The notes under the pieces are model-generated. The model was given only the letters and a program-made list of their open reading frames with translations. It was not told the DNA's origin and searched no databases. From contig NZ_BNAR01000011.1 of the NCBI RefSeq assembly GCF_014653695.1, forward strand, positions 62,001 through 126,000: 64,000 nt of DNA, in the 5' to 3' direction. Position numbers and translations under genes: made by a program. Below, one piece after another: positions 50,875 to 62,140 of this stretch. The stretch's first letter is position 1. Each line of letters opens with the position of its first letter. The stretch comes from Lentzea cavernae. Its GTDB lineage: Bacteria > Actinomycetota > Actinomycetes > Mycobacteriales > Pseudonocardiaceae.

Positions 50875-53679
50875 CTAAGACAGCTCGTGCAGCCGTGCCC
50901 GCACCTCGGGAGTGAGCGGGTGGTCGTAGTCCTCGTAGATCGTCAACGCTTCCAGCAGGTGCGTCCGCGCCACGTCGGGCTGCCCCGCGCTCGTCGCCCC
51001 CAGCCCGTGCAGCCCCTCCGCGAGGCTCTTGCGGTCGCCGAGCACGCGCAGGAACTCGATCGCGCGCCGGAACGAGTCCCGCGCCACGACCGGCTGCCCC
51101 AGCTTCAGCTGCGCCCAGCCGATGCTGACCAGCGCCATCGCCTTGCCGTGCGTCGCGTCGTGCGCGTCCATCAACTCGAAAGCCGTCCGCGCCGACGCCA
51201 GTGACGCCTCGAACTGGCCGGCCGAGCGCAGGATGTCGCTCAGGAACAACCTCGTGCCGCCCTCGCCGAACCACGAGCCGACCTCGACGTGCCCGCGCAG
51301 GGCCTCGCCGAACCTGTCGACCGCGAGGTCGAACTGCCGCAGGCCGCCGTAGGCCATGCCCAGGCCGGTGAGGCTCCACGCGGCGCCGGCCGGGTCGCCG
51401 ATCTCGCGCCGGATCGCCAGCGCGCGGTCGAACAGCTCCAACGCGTCCGCGAAACGCTCGCCGCGGAACGCCGCCAGCCCCTGGCCGTGCACCGCCCACG
51501 CGCGAGCGGCCTGGTTGCCGTCACGGGCCGCGGCGCGTTCGGCGACGCGGTACGTGCGGGTCCACTCGTCCAGAGCGCTCGACACGATGAAGTAGTTCCA
51601 CAACGCCACCGGGATCTGCCACGCCGCGGGCGAGTCGTGCTCCTCGGCGAGTCTCGCCACCGCCAGCAGGTTCGAGGACTCCGTGCGGCACCACGTGAAC
51701 GCCTCGTCGTGCGAGCTGAAGTCCTGAGTGGACAGTGGCGGCAGCAGGAACGCGGGGTGGTCCGGAGGCGCGATGACGGTGCCGGCGGCGTTCGCGGTGT
51801 CGAAGTACCAGCCCAGCAGGCGCCTCACGGCCTCGTCGCGGCCACTCGACGACTCCTCGGTCGCGCTGAGTTCGGTGGCGTACAGGCGAAGGAGGTCGTG
51901 CAGCCGGAACCGGCCGCGCGCCACCTCCTCCAGCACGTGCCCGCCCGCCAGCACGTCGAGCAACGTCCGCGCCCGTGACACCGGCACGGCCGCGAGGGCC
52001 GCCACGGCGTTCAGGCTGATCTCGGCACCGGGGTGCAGGCCGATCAGGCGGAACACCCTCGCCGCGTCGGGCTTCAGCGCGAGGTACGACCACGAGAAGG
52101 CGGCGCGCACGGCCGTGTCGTCGTCATCGCCCGTCGCCAGCACGTTCAACCGGTCGCGCTCGTCCGCGAGATCGTCCGCGAGGTCGGCGAGGGTCAGGTG
52201 CGGGCGTGCGACGACGCGTTCGGCCGCGATCCGCACCGCCAGCGGCAGGTGCCCGCACAGTTCGACGAGCTTGGCGGCGGCAGCGGGTTCGGCGGCGACG
52301 CGGTCCGGGCCCACCGCGGACGTCAGCAGCGCCAGACCCTCGTCGCGGGTCAGGATCGACAGGGTCAGCGAGTGCGCGCCGTCGCGGGCGACGAGCCCTC
52401 CCAGGTGGTTGCGGGACGTCACGAGCACCATCGACGTCGACCGGCCCGGCAGCAGCGGTCGGACCTGCTCGGCCAGCCGCGCGTTGTCGAGCAGCACCAG
52501 AACCCTTTTGCCCGCAAGGACACTGCGGTACAGCGCGGACTTCGCCGGCAGGTCCTCCGGGATGCGTTCGGACGGCACGCCGAGGCTCTGCAGCAGCTGG
52601 TGCAACGCGGCGGCGGGCTGCACGGGCGGCGCCGACGAGTCGAACCCGCGCAGGTCGACGTGCAGCTGACCGTCCGGGAAGCGGGCCGCCACCTGGTGGG
52701 CGAAGCGGACGGCGAGCGCCGTCTTGCCGACGCCCCCGGTGCCGGTGATCGCGACGAGCACAGGCGAGTGGTCGTGCGGAACGACCTCGGCGAGCTTCGC
52801 GAGCTCCTTCTCGCGGCCGGTGAAGTCGCGGACCTCGTGCGGCAGCTGGACGGGCACCAGCGCGGGCGCCACCGGTTCCGGCTGCGGGTCGTGCCGGCCG
52901 ACGAGCACCTGCTCGTGGAGCTGACGCAGTTCCGGGCCGGGCTCGATGCCGAGCTCCTCGATCAGCAGCCGGCGCAGGTCCGTGTAGACGGCGAGCGCCT
53001 CCGCCTGCCTGCCGCCGCGGTACAGCGCGGACATGAGGAGCCCGTGCAGCCTCTCGCGCAACGGGTGCGCGCTGACCAACGTCGTCAGCTCCGCCGCCAC
53101 CTCGGCCTCACGCCCGACCGTGAGCATCAACGCCGCGCGCTGCTCCACGGCCGTGAGCCGCATCTCGGCCAGGCGCGCGCGCTCGACCGCGGCGAACGGC
53201 CCCGGCACGCCGTCCAGTGCGATGCCCCGCCACAGCCCCAGAGCCGCGTCGAACCCCGTGATGGCCTCCTGAGGCTTGTCCCGCAGGCGCCCGGCCTCGT
53301 CCAGGTGCGCGCGGAACACGGCGGCGTCCGAACTGCCCGATGGGAGCCTCAGCAAGTATCCAGCGTCCGTGGAGAGCAGCACGGAACTCGGCGCCCGCGA
53401 CGCCCTGCCCGGCTCGAAGAGCCTGCGGAGCCCGGCGACGTAGGTGTGGATGCCGTTGTCGGCGCTGGCAGGGGGTTCATCACCCCACACGGCGTCGATG
53501 AGTTCGCTGCGCGACACCACGTGGTTCGCGCGCAGTGCGAGCACGGCGAGCACAGCCCTCTGCCGCGGCGGACCGAGCACGAGTTCCTCGCCGTCCACCG
53601 AGGCCGCGAGCGCGCCCAGCAAGCTGACGCGCAACTCGTTCTGCACCGTGGTTCTCACTTCGTCGCTGTCCGCAGTCAT
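50875..53679 (-). CDS. AfsR/SARP-type regulator (BTAD, NB-ARC, TPR)
   Basis: This large signal-integrating regulator has 934 residues. An OmpR-like winged helix (ELRVSLLGALAASVDGEELV ... LIDAVWGDEPPASA) occupies about 15-105 and a bacterial transcriptional activation domain about 110-255. The NB-ARC ATPase follows, with Walker A ITGTGGVGKTALAVRF near 315 and Walker B VLVLLDNAR near 385. TPR-like repeats run from about 690 to the end. The family controls antibiotic or developmental genes. No biosynthetic cluster is adjacent, so its targets are unknown. TAGGTT lies 5 bases before the ATG. Confidence 0.93.
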   Translation of the reverse strand: MTADSDEVRTTVQNELRVSLLGALAASVDGEELVLGPPRQRAVLAVLALRANHVVSRSELIDAVWGDEPPASADNGIHTYVAGLRRLFEPGRASRAPSSVLLSTDAGYLLRLPSGSSDAAVFRAHLDEAGRLRDKPQEAITGFDAALGLWRGIALDGVPGPFAAVERARLAEMRLTAVEQRAALMLTVGREAEVAAELTTLVSAHPLRERLHGLLMSALYRGGRQAEALAVYTDLRRLLIEELGIEPGPELRQLHEQVLVGRHDPQPEPVAPALVPVQLPHEVRDFTGREKELAKLAEVVPHDHSPVLVAITGTGGVGKTALAVRFAHQVAARFPDGQLHVDLRGFDSSAPPVQPAAALHQLLQSLGVPSERIPEDLPAKSALYRSVLAGKRVLVLLDNARLAEQVRPLLPGRSTSMVLVTSRNHLGGLVARDGAHSLTLSILTRDEGLALLTSAVGPDRVAAEPAAAAKLVELCGHLPLAVRIAAERVVARPHLTLADLADDLADERDRLNVLATGDDDDTAVRAAFSWSYLALKPDAARVFRLIGLHPGAEISLNAVAALAAVPVSRARTLLDVLAGGHVLEEVARGRFRLHDLLRLYATELSATEESSSGRDEAVRRLLGWYFDTANAAGTVIAPPDHPAFLLPPLSTQDFSSHDEAFTWCRTESSNLLAVARLAEEHDSPAAWQIPVALWNYFIVSSALDEWTRTYRVAERAAARDGNQAARAWAVHGQGLAAFRGERFADALELFDRALAIRREIGDPAGAAWSLTGLGMAYGGLRQFDLAVDRFGEALRGHVEVGSWFGEGGTRLFLSDILRSAGQFEASLASARTAFELMDAHDATHGKAMALVSIGWAQLKLGQPVVARDSFRRAIEFLRVLGDRKSLAEGLHGLGATSAGQPDVARTHLLEALTIYEDYDHPLTPEVRARLHELS

Positions 53680-53782
53680 TTAGCAACCTACCGTCAGTTT
53701 TCGTCCAGAAGCCATCCAGAAGGCGTGCAGAGAGGTTCTCCACACTTCACTCAGGTGGATTGGGTCGAAATGAGGGGCGGGT

Positions 53783-54397
53783 ATGAACGCGGCCGAGGTC
53801 TTCGACACGCTCGGGCTGGAATACCAACGCGCTTGGTCGCACCAGCCCGCACTGCACGGCACTCTCGCCTGGTTCGCCGCGACGCAGCCGTCGGGCTCGC
53901 GCGTGCTCGACATCGGCTGCGGCACGGGCGTCCCCGTGGCACGCACCCTCGCCAAGTCGGGCATGAAGGTCACCGGCCTCGACGTGTCCCCGGTGATGGT
54001 CGACATCGCGGCCACCCAGGTCCCCGACGCCACGTTCCACAAGATCGACATCCGCGACTTCGAGTCACCTCCCGGTTCGTGGGACGTCATCTGCGCCGTC
54101 TTCTCGTTGCTGCAGATGACCCAGGCCGAGATCGTCCAGACCCTCGGCAACATCTCGGCGTGGCTGCGGCCCGGCGGACACTTCTTCCTCGCCACCGTCG
54201 CCATCGACGTCGAACAGGTCACTCTGCCGTGGATGGGCCAGGAGATCGAGGTCTCGTCGTTCTCCGAGGAGAACTACGAGGCGCGGCTGGGCGAAGCGGG
54301 CCTGCGGGTCGTGCGCCGGAGCCGGCCGGTGTTCACCCCGTCCTACCCCGGCGCCACGCCCGAGGAGTCGCTGCACCTGGTGTGCCAGCGCGCGTGA
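53783..54397 (+). CDS. class I SAM-dependent methyltransferase
   Basis: The protein is 204 residues with VLDIGCGTGVPVARTLAKSG (motif I, about 40-58), VTGLDVSPVMVDIA and WLRPGGHFFLATV. GAGGGG precedes the ATG. It is divergent from the AfsR-type regulator with 103 bases between the starts, so it is a candidate target. The substrate is unknown. Confidence 0.85.
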   Translation: MNAAEVFDTLGLEYQRAWSHQPALHGTLAWFAATQPSGSRVLDIGCGTGVPVARTLAKSGMKVTGLDVSPVMVDIAATQVPDATFHKIDIRDFESPPGSWDVICAVFSLLQMTQAEIVQTLGNISAWLRPGGHFFLATVAIDVEQVTLPWMGQEIEVSSFSEENYEARLGEAGLRVVRRSRPVFTPSYPGATPEESLHLVCQRA

Positions 54398-55195
54398 CTA
54401 GTGCTGCTCCGCCAGCGCGCGACCGATGAAGTGCGCCGACAGCAACGCGAAGATGTACGCCTGCAGCACCTGCACCAGCGCCTCCAGGAAGAACAGCGCG
54501 ATCGCGAGCGCGAACCCCAGCAACGACACCGGCTTGAGGTAGATCGGCGCGTTGAACAGGAGGAACTCGCTGCCGATCGTGAACACCAGGATCAGCAGGT
54601 GCCCGGCGAACATCGCCGCGAACACCCGGATCGCGAGGTTCAGCGGGTCGAAGAAGAACTTGAGGATGACCTCGGTCGGGATCAGCAGGCCCCACAGCAC
54701 GGGCTTCGGCACGTCCGGGATGATGAACTGGTTGCGCAGGTAGCCCCTGAGCCCGAACTTCCTGATGCCCACGAAGTGGTAGAGCGGGAAGACGATGATC
54801 AATGCGATCGCGAACGGGAACCCGCTGTGCGTGAACGTCGGGAACTGCACCAGCGGAATGATCCCGTACAGGTTGTTCACGAGCACGAAGCAGAAGATGC
54901 TGACGATCAAAGGCACGTACGGCGCGAAGTCCTTGGCGCCGATCTGCTCGCGCGCGATGGTGTTGCGGCCGAAGTCGTAGACCGACTCGGCGGCGAACTG
55001 CCAGCGCGACGGGATCAGCTTCATGCTCCTGGTGGTGACCAGGAAGAACGTCAGGATGATCACCACCGACAGGACCAGCAGCGCCTGCGGTTTGGTCACC
55101 GAGAAGTCGAACGGCAGGCCAAGCGGCTCGTGCCAGGTGAACATCGGCGGGAGAAGAATGTCGTCTTTACCCGGCGGTTGGAAAACATCGGCCAT
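54398..55195 (-). CDS. atpB: F0F1 ATP synthase subunit a (orphan copy)
   Basis: Subunit a forms the proton half-channels against the c-ring. The protein is 265 residues with five to six membrane helices. The essential arginine is kept in PLNLAIRVFAAMFAGHLL, and the C-terminal helix keeps Gln in ALVQVLQAYIFALLSAHFIG. The gene stands alone: no atpE, atpF or other subunits are nearby. It is therefore either a second copy or a relocated atpB. GAGGGGG precedes the ATG at 55195. Confidence 0.88.
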   Translation of the reverse strand: MADVFQPPGKDDILLPPMFTWHEPLGLPFDFSVTKPQALLVLSVVIILTFFLVTTRSMKLIPSRWQFAAESVYDFGRNTIAREQIGAKDFAPYVPLIVSIFCFVLVNNLYGIIPLVQFPTFTHSGFPFAIALIIVFPLYHFVGIRKFGLRGYLRNQFIIPDVPKPVLWGLLIPTEVILKFFFDPLNLAIRVFAAMFAGHLLILVFTIGSEFLLFNAPIYLKPVSLLGFALAIALFFLEALVQVLQAYIFALLSAHFIGRALAEQH

Positions 55196-55287
55196 TGGGC
55201 GAACCCCCTCGTCCATGGTCTGGGATCAAACCTTATCGGACGAGGGGGACGCAGATCACAGCAGGGTCACGGAAACCCCCGGAGGTG

Positions 55288-57872
<2,585 letters not shown>

Positions 57873-57879
57873 CCCGAGT

Positions 57880-58491
57880 TCACACACTTCGGTTCAACGA
57901 CCGCACCCGTTGCACCGCGTCGGCGTCACCGCTGTATTCGACACGCGCCTCGTCGCGTCCGAACGCCAGCATCACGAGCTCGGGCACCTCACCGGTGATC
58001 ACCACGCCGTTCGCGCCCTGCTTGGCGACGATGTGCTCGCCGTCGGGCCGCACCAGCGTCACGCCCACGGGCGACGACTTGTACGTCATGCGCGCGGTCA
58101 GCGGCAGCAGCTTCCACAGGGTCGCCTCGCGCCGGGCGTCGTACGGCCGCGGCTCCCACCCGGCCTGTGCGCGGCGCACGTCCTCGTGGTGCACGAAGTA
58201 CTCGGCGGTGTTGATCAGGTTGTCGACCGGCGAGATCCAGAACGGCGGCGTGCGGACCAGGTCCAGGAGTTCGCTCCACGCCTTGTGCGCGTAGTCCTCC
58301 TGGACCTTCTCCGTCCACTTCGCCAGGGCCGGCAGCACGATGCCGGGCGCGGTGTCCGGGCGCCGCTCGCGGATCGCGAGGTGCGCGGCCAGGTCCTTGG
58401 CGGACCAGGTGCCGCACAGCGTGGGCGCGTCGGGGCCGAGCTCGGTCATCAGGTCGACGAGCGCTTTGCGTTCGTCACGGGCGAGGCTCAC
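57880..58491 (-). CDS. TIGR03085/maleylpyruvate isomerase-type (mycothiol-dependent) family protein
   Basis: The protein is 203 residues. It begins LARDERKALVDLMTELGPDA and has TLCGTWSAKDLAAHLAIRER, the DinB/MDMPI four-helix metal-binding pattern, with NTAEYFVHHEDVRRAQAGWE supplying further histidines. Such proteins use mycothiol in actinobacteria; the reaction here is unknown. The stop lies 19 bases before the dapA ATG, so the dapA -10 box would lie right at its 3' end. Confidence 0.8.
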   Translation of the reverse strand: MSLARDERKALVDLMTELGPDAPTLCGTWSAKDLAAHLAIRERRPDTAPGIVLPALAKWTEKVQEDYAHKAWSELLDLVRTPPFWISPVDNLINTAEYFVHHEDVRRAQAGWEPRPYDARREATLWKLLPLTARMTYKSSPVGVTLVRPDGEHIVAKQGANGVVITGEVPELVMLAFGRDEARVEYSGDADAVQRVRSLNRSV

Positions 58492-58514
58492 CCGCCCATT
58501 GCACCACAGCCTGC

Positions 58515-58928
58515 TCAGGCCTCGTTGGGCTTGTAGCAGGCGGTGAAGCCGGTCGGCTTGGAGGTGTTGTCGGCCAGCAGCTTGACCACCTGGTCGCGCT
58601 TGAGGTTCTCCGGGTAACCGGGCCAGTCCGGTTCCTGCCCGTTGACGTGCAGCTCGTCGAGCCAGTAGCCCGACTGGCCGGAGACCTTGGCCATCTCCAG
58701 GTCGCAGCCCTTGACCCGGACCACGACCTCGATGATCTTCTCCGAGGACTTGACCGTGCGCTTGCCGATCTTCTTGGACTTCTTCTCCTTCTCCGTGCTC
58801 GGTTCGCCGGGGTTGCTGAACCCGGCGGCCTTGAGCTCGGAGACGAACTTGTCCTCGTTGCCGGAGCAGGCCGTCAGGGCGGCCGCGCAGCAAAGAGCGA
58901 GCAGGGCAGGAGCGATCTTCCGCTTCAC
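58515..58928 (-). CDS. lipoprotein next to a Ser/Thr kinase
   Basis: The protein is 137 residues with a lipoprotein signal: LLALCCAAALTACSG, with Cys21 as the lipidated residue. The mature part is Lys-rich (STEKEKKSKKIGKRTVKSSE) and ends with a small domain (GYWLDELHVNGQEPDWPGYP). The GTG start is 2 bases after the kinase stop, so the two are one transcript. It may be a surface ligand or sensor partner of the kinase. Confidence 0.8.
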   Translation of the reverse strand: MKRKIAPALLALCCAAALTACSGNEDKFVSELKAAGFSNPGEPSTEKEKKSKKIGKRTVKSSEKIIEVVVRVKGCDLEMAKVSGQSGYWLDELHVNGQEPDWPGYPENLKRDQVVKLLADNTSKPTGFTACYKPNEA

Positions 58929-58930
58929 CG

Positions 58931-60373
58931 TCAGTTGTCCTTCTTCGCGCTGATGCTGCCGTCGAGTTTGCTGCCGTCCTTGGCGCCCGCGAGGCACCAG
59001 ATCTTGCGTTCGGCGTTGCCGCCCTTGTCCTTGGCCCACGCGCTCTCGCTCGGGACCAGGGTCGTGACCTTGAGCTTCGAACCGTCCTTGATCCACTCCG
59101 AGTTCAGCGTCATCTCGCAGCGGGACACGCCGAGGCTCTTCAGCGCGTCGATCCCGGGATACGCGGCGTCGGGGTAGTTCGACGCGACCGGCAGCGTGTC
59201 GATCACGTCGAACACCTCGAAGTCGTGCGGCTTGTCGCACTCCTCGCGGGTCTCCGAGTTGAGCAGCTTGGTCGGCGCGACCTCGCCGAGGCCGCACGTG
59301 TTCTCGTAGAGCTGGAACACCGGGACCTCGGCGCCCTCGCCGTAGGTGAGAGCCGTGCTGCCGCTGCTGCCTCCGGGCGCGGTGAACGCCTTGTGCACGA
59401 AGATGCCGCCCGTGAACGCCGCCGCGGCGATGACGGCGGCGCCTACCAGCGCGAGAAAGCGGTTGCGCTTCTTCTTCGCCGGGTCGGCGGCCGCGGGCTG
59501 CTGGTACTGCTGGGTCTGCACCGGCGCGATCCCGGTGGGCGGCGTCGGCTGGTTGCCAATGCTGGAGAGCATCGCGCGGGCCTGCGGGCCGGACAGCCGG
59601 GCGTTCGGGTCGGCGATCAGCAGACCGGTGATCACCGCGCCGAGCACGCCCGTCGCGCGGGTCAGCCGCGGCGTCTCGCTCATGATCGCGTGCAGCGTCG
59701 AGGCCGTGGAGGAGCGCTCGAACGGGCTCCAGCCCTCGACGGCGTAGCAGAGGGTCGCGCCCAGAGCCCACAGGTCGGACGGGGGGCCCGCCTCGTGGCC
59801 GTGGATGCGTTCCGGCGCCATGTACGCGGGCGAACCGATGAGGCTGCCGCTGGTGGTCAGGCGCGGGTCGTCGACGGCCTGGGCGATGCCGAAGTCGGTG
59901 AGCTTGAGCTTGCCGTCCGGGCGCACCATCAGGTTGCCGGGTTTCACGTCGCGGTGCACGATCCCGGCCTGGTGCGCGGTCTCCAGCGCCGACAACGCCT
60001 GCAGCGCCATCGAGACGACCTGGTTCGGCGGCATCGGTCCGTGGGTGCTGATCAACGTCGACAGCGTCGCCGCCTCGACCAGCTCCATGATGATGTAGGT
60101 GGTGCCGTTCTCGTTGATCGCGTCGTACACCGTCACGACGGCCGGGTCGTTGAGCTTGCCCGCGGTGCGCGCCTCACGCAGGGCACGCTCTTCGAGCACA
60201 CGGCGTTCCTCGTGCGCGATGCCGTCCGGCAGGTGCAGTTCCTTGACCGCGACGAAGCGGCCGATGTGCCGGTCCTGGGCGCGCCACACGATGCCCATGC
60301 CGCCGCGGCCGAGCTCGGCCACCAGGGCGTACCTGCCCGCGATGACGCGCGGTTCGACTGCCTGTCCGTGCAA
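58931..60373 (-). CDS. membrane Ser/Thr protein kinase with septum-formation-like extracellular domain
   Basis: The protein is 480 residues. The kinase domain has the glycine loop ELGRGGMGIVWRA, Lys in VAVKELHLP, the catalytic HRDVKPGNLM and DFGIAQ, and the activation segment SLIGSPAYMAPERI. A Gln/Pro linker (about 270-300) leads to one membrane helix (about 305-328) and an extracellular domain of about 150 residues. That domain has ECDKPHDFEVFD and four cysteines, resembling the Septum_form family. It starts with TTG 6 bases after TAGGAG. It may sense envelope or division state; not tested. Confidence 0.9.
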   Translation of the reverse strand: MHGQAVEPRVIAGRYALVAELGRGGMGIVWRAQDRHIGRFVAVKELHLPDGIAHEERRVLEERALREARTAGKLNDPAVVTVYDAINENGTTYIIMELVEAATLSTLISTHGPMPPNQVVSMALQALSALETAHQAGIVHRDVKPGNLMVRPDGKLKLTDFGIAQAVDDPRLTTSGSLIGSPAYMAPERIHGHEAGPPSDLWALGATLCYAVEGWSPFERSSTASTLHAIMSETPRLTRATGVLGAVITGLLIADPNARLSGPQARAMLSSIGNQPTPPTGIAPVQTQQYQQPAAADPAKKKRNRFLALVGAAVIAAAAFTGGIFVHKAFTAPGGSSGSTALTYGEGAEVPVFQLYENTCGLGEVAPTKLLNSETREECDKPHDFEVFDVIDTLPVASNYPDAAYPGIDALKSLGVSRCEMTLNSEWIKDGSKLKVTTLVPSESAWAKDKGGNAERKIWCLAGAKDGSKLDGSISAKKDN

Positions 60374-60443
60374 CGTGCGCTCCTACACCTGGGAACAGAG
60401 GGCGTTGACGGTACTTGAGACCCGCCAACTGGAGGATCGGTTC

Positions 60444-60845
60444 CTAAGCTTCCGGCGCTACAACCAGTTCGTGACCTGCGGCACGCAACGCCTTCACGGC
60501 GCGCCCGAGGTCGGTCTGCTTCACGAGCAGGTGGTCCGTGTCGTATGTGGACAGCGCGAACAACGAGACGCCCGCGGCCGCCAGTTCGCCCGCCAGCGCG
60601 GCCATGATGCCGGTGAGCGTGAACTCCAGCGGCCCGCGCACGGTGAGCAGCCGCCAGCCCTTCTCCGTCGCGTCACCGTCCACCGCGAACGAGGCCGGCG
60701 CGATGATCGACAGCTCGGCCGGGGTCCTGGTGACGGACACCAGCACGCCGGTGAGGTCGAGCAGCCCGGCGGGGACGGGAGCGTCCGCCGCCAGGCGCGT
60801 GACCGCGTATTCGCCGGGCCGGACGTCCACGATGAGCCGCTTCAT
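60444..60845 (-). CDS. ACT-domain protein
   Basis: The protein is 133 residues with two ACT-like halves: VTRTPAELSIIAPA and LEFTLTGIMAALAGELAAAG followed by VSLFALSTYDTDHLLV. ACT domains bind amino acids and regulate enzymes; this one has no attached enzyme and resembles CASTOR/ACT_7 proteins. It begins 5 bases after the thyX stop, so it is read with thyX. The ligand is unknown. Confidence 0.85.
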   Translation of the reverse strand: MKRLIVDVRPGEYAVTRLAADAPVPAGLLDLTGVLVSVTRTPAELSIIAPASFAVDGDATEKGWRLLTVRGPLEFTLTGIMAALAGELAAAGVSLFALSTYDTDHLLVKQTDLGRAVKALRAAGHELVVAPEA

Positions 60846-60850
60846 GGGCG

Positions 60851-61555
60851 TCAGCCTTCAACCACCAGTGGGCTCGAGGCAACTTCTGTGCCGTCCGGGA
60901 GTGTCGAGACGACGAAGTCGGCGAACGCGTTGGGTGCGGCCTTCGTCAGTTCGCGCAGGCAGGCCACGGCGAGCTCGCGCAGTTCGACGTTGATGTGCTC
61001 GGTCGCGCGCATCGCGATGAAGTGGCGCCACGAGCGGTAGTTGCCCGTCACGACGATCTCGGTGCCCGTGGCGTTGGGCAGCACGGACCGTGCGATCTGC
61101 CGCGCGCGCCGGCCGTTCACGGTCTTCTCCAGGCTCTGCACCAGGTCCTCGTAGGCCTGCAGGCTCGCCTCGGTCGCGGCGACGAACCGCGCGTGCAACT
61201 CCGGGTCCTCCGCGATCAGCGACGGCTCGACGACGTCGGTCGGGTCGGTGCGCTGGGAGAGCTGCGAGTACGAGAAGTGCCGGTGCCGGATCAGCTCGTG
61301 GGTGAGCGAGCGCGGCAGCTCGGTCAGGTAGAGCGAGGCGCTGCCGTGCTCGAACGCGGCGAGGTGCCCGACGTCGAGCAGGTGGTGCAGGAACGTCGCG
61401 TTGGTGTTGGTCATGGGGTTGGAGCGGTCCCACGACTGGTAGCAGGCGCGGCCGGCGAACTCGACGAGCGCGGCGCCGCCGTCCGCGTCGGTCGTCCACG
61501 GCACGTCGTCCGGCGCGATGAACTCGGTCTTGGCCACCAAACGCACTCTCGGCAT
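60851..61555 (-). CDS. thyX: flavin-dependent thymidylate synthase ThyX
   Basis: ThyX makes dTMP from dUMP using FAD and methylenetetrahydrofolate. The protein is 234 residues with the signature [13 protein letters not shown], which fits RHR-x7-S-x-R, plus [20 protein letters not shown] upstream and [19 protein letters not shown] toward the end. In M. tuberculosis thyX-dapA-rnj are adjacent; here four genes separate thyX from dapA. Confidence 0.95.
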   Translation of the reverse strand: MPRVRLVAKTEFIAPDDVPWTTDADGGAALVEFAGRACYQSWDRSNPMTNTNATFLHHLLDVGHLAAFEHGSASLYLTELPRSLTHELIRHRHFSYSQLSQRTDPTDVVEPSLIAEDPELHARFVAATEASLQAYEDLVQSLEKTVNGRRARQIARSVLPNATGTEIVVTGNYRSWRHFIAMRATEHINVELRELAVACLRELTKAAPNAFADFVVSTLPDGTEVASSPLVVEG

Positions 61556-61561
61556 GGGCCG

Positions 61562-61567
61562 ACGGTA
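61562..61567 (-). promoter_or_regulatory. putative -10 box for a leaderless thyX transcript
   Basis: TACCGT on the coding strand ends 6 bases before the thyX ATG. No ribosome site is seen. Confidence 0.45.
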
Positions 61568-61622
61568 GCCCTGACATCAGGCGGTGGTTGCACGATGTCG
61601 GAAGTGACGTCATAGTGGTGTC

Positions 61623-62135
61623 ATGGATCTGTCGCCGTACATCGCGTCACTGCGCGAGGACCTGGCGACGGCCGCCTCCGCGGGGGACGAGAACACCCGT
61701 CGAACGGCCGCCGCACTGTCCGCAGCGCTCGAGCCAGCCGCGCGACTGGCAATCATGAACGCACTGTCCGACCTCGCCGCGGAGGTCACCGCCTCCCTGG
61801 ACGGCCAGGTCGTGGACGTTCGACTCGCCGGCCGGGACGTCCAGGTGGTCGTCACCGGGTCCGCCGAGCCGGAGCCCGAGCCGGAACCCGCCCCGCGCCA
61901 GGAGGCGCCGAACTTCGGTGACGCCACCGGTGACATCAGCCGCGTCACCCTGCGCCTGATCAACGAGCTCAAGTCGAAGGCCGAGGCCGCCGCGTCGGCT
62001 CAGGGCGTGTCGCTGAACTCGTTCATCCAGCAGGCCGTCGGCGGCGCGGTGCAGGGCAGGCACAAGCATCAGCACAAGGGGTGGAGCGGGAACGCCGGCT
62101 CGGGCTCGCGCGTCCGCGGATGGGTGCAGGGGTGA
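61623..62135 (+). CDS. HicB-like / ribbon-helix-helix protein
   Basis: The protein is 170 residues. The N-terminal 75 residues form a predicted helix-strand domain (ASLREDLATAASAGDENTRR, VVDVRLAGRDVQVVVTG). A Pro/Glu linker follows, then a ribbon-helix-helix (ISRVTLRLINELKSKAEAAA, GVSLNSFIQQAVGGAV) that looks like the DNA-binding end of HicB antitoxins. The tail is Gly/His/Lys-rich. No HicA toxin is adjacent; instead it is followed by a DUF4097 protein in near overlap, so a stand-alone regulator is more likely. Confidence 0.75.
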   Translation: MDLSPYIASLREDLATAASAGDENTRRTAAALSAALEPAARLAIMNALSDLAAEVTASLDGQVVDVRLAGRDVQVVVTGSAEPEPEPEPAPRQEAPNFGDATGDISRVTLRLINELKSKAEAAASAQGVSLNSFIQQAVGGAVQGRHKHQHKGWSGNAGSGSRVRGWVQG

Positions 62136-62140
62136 GCGGG

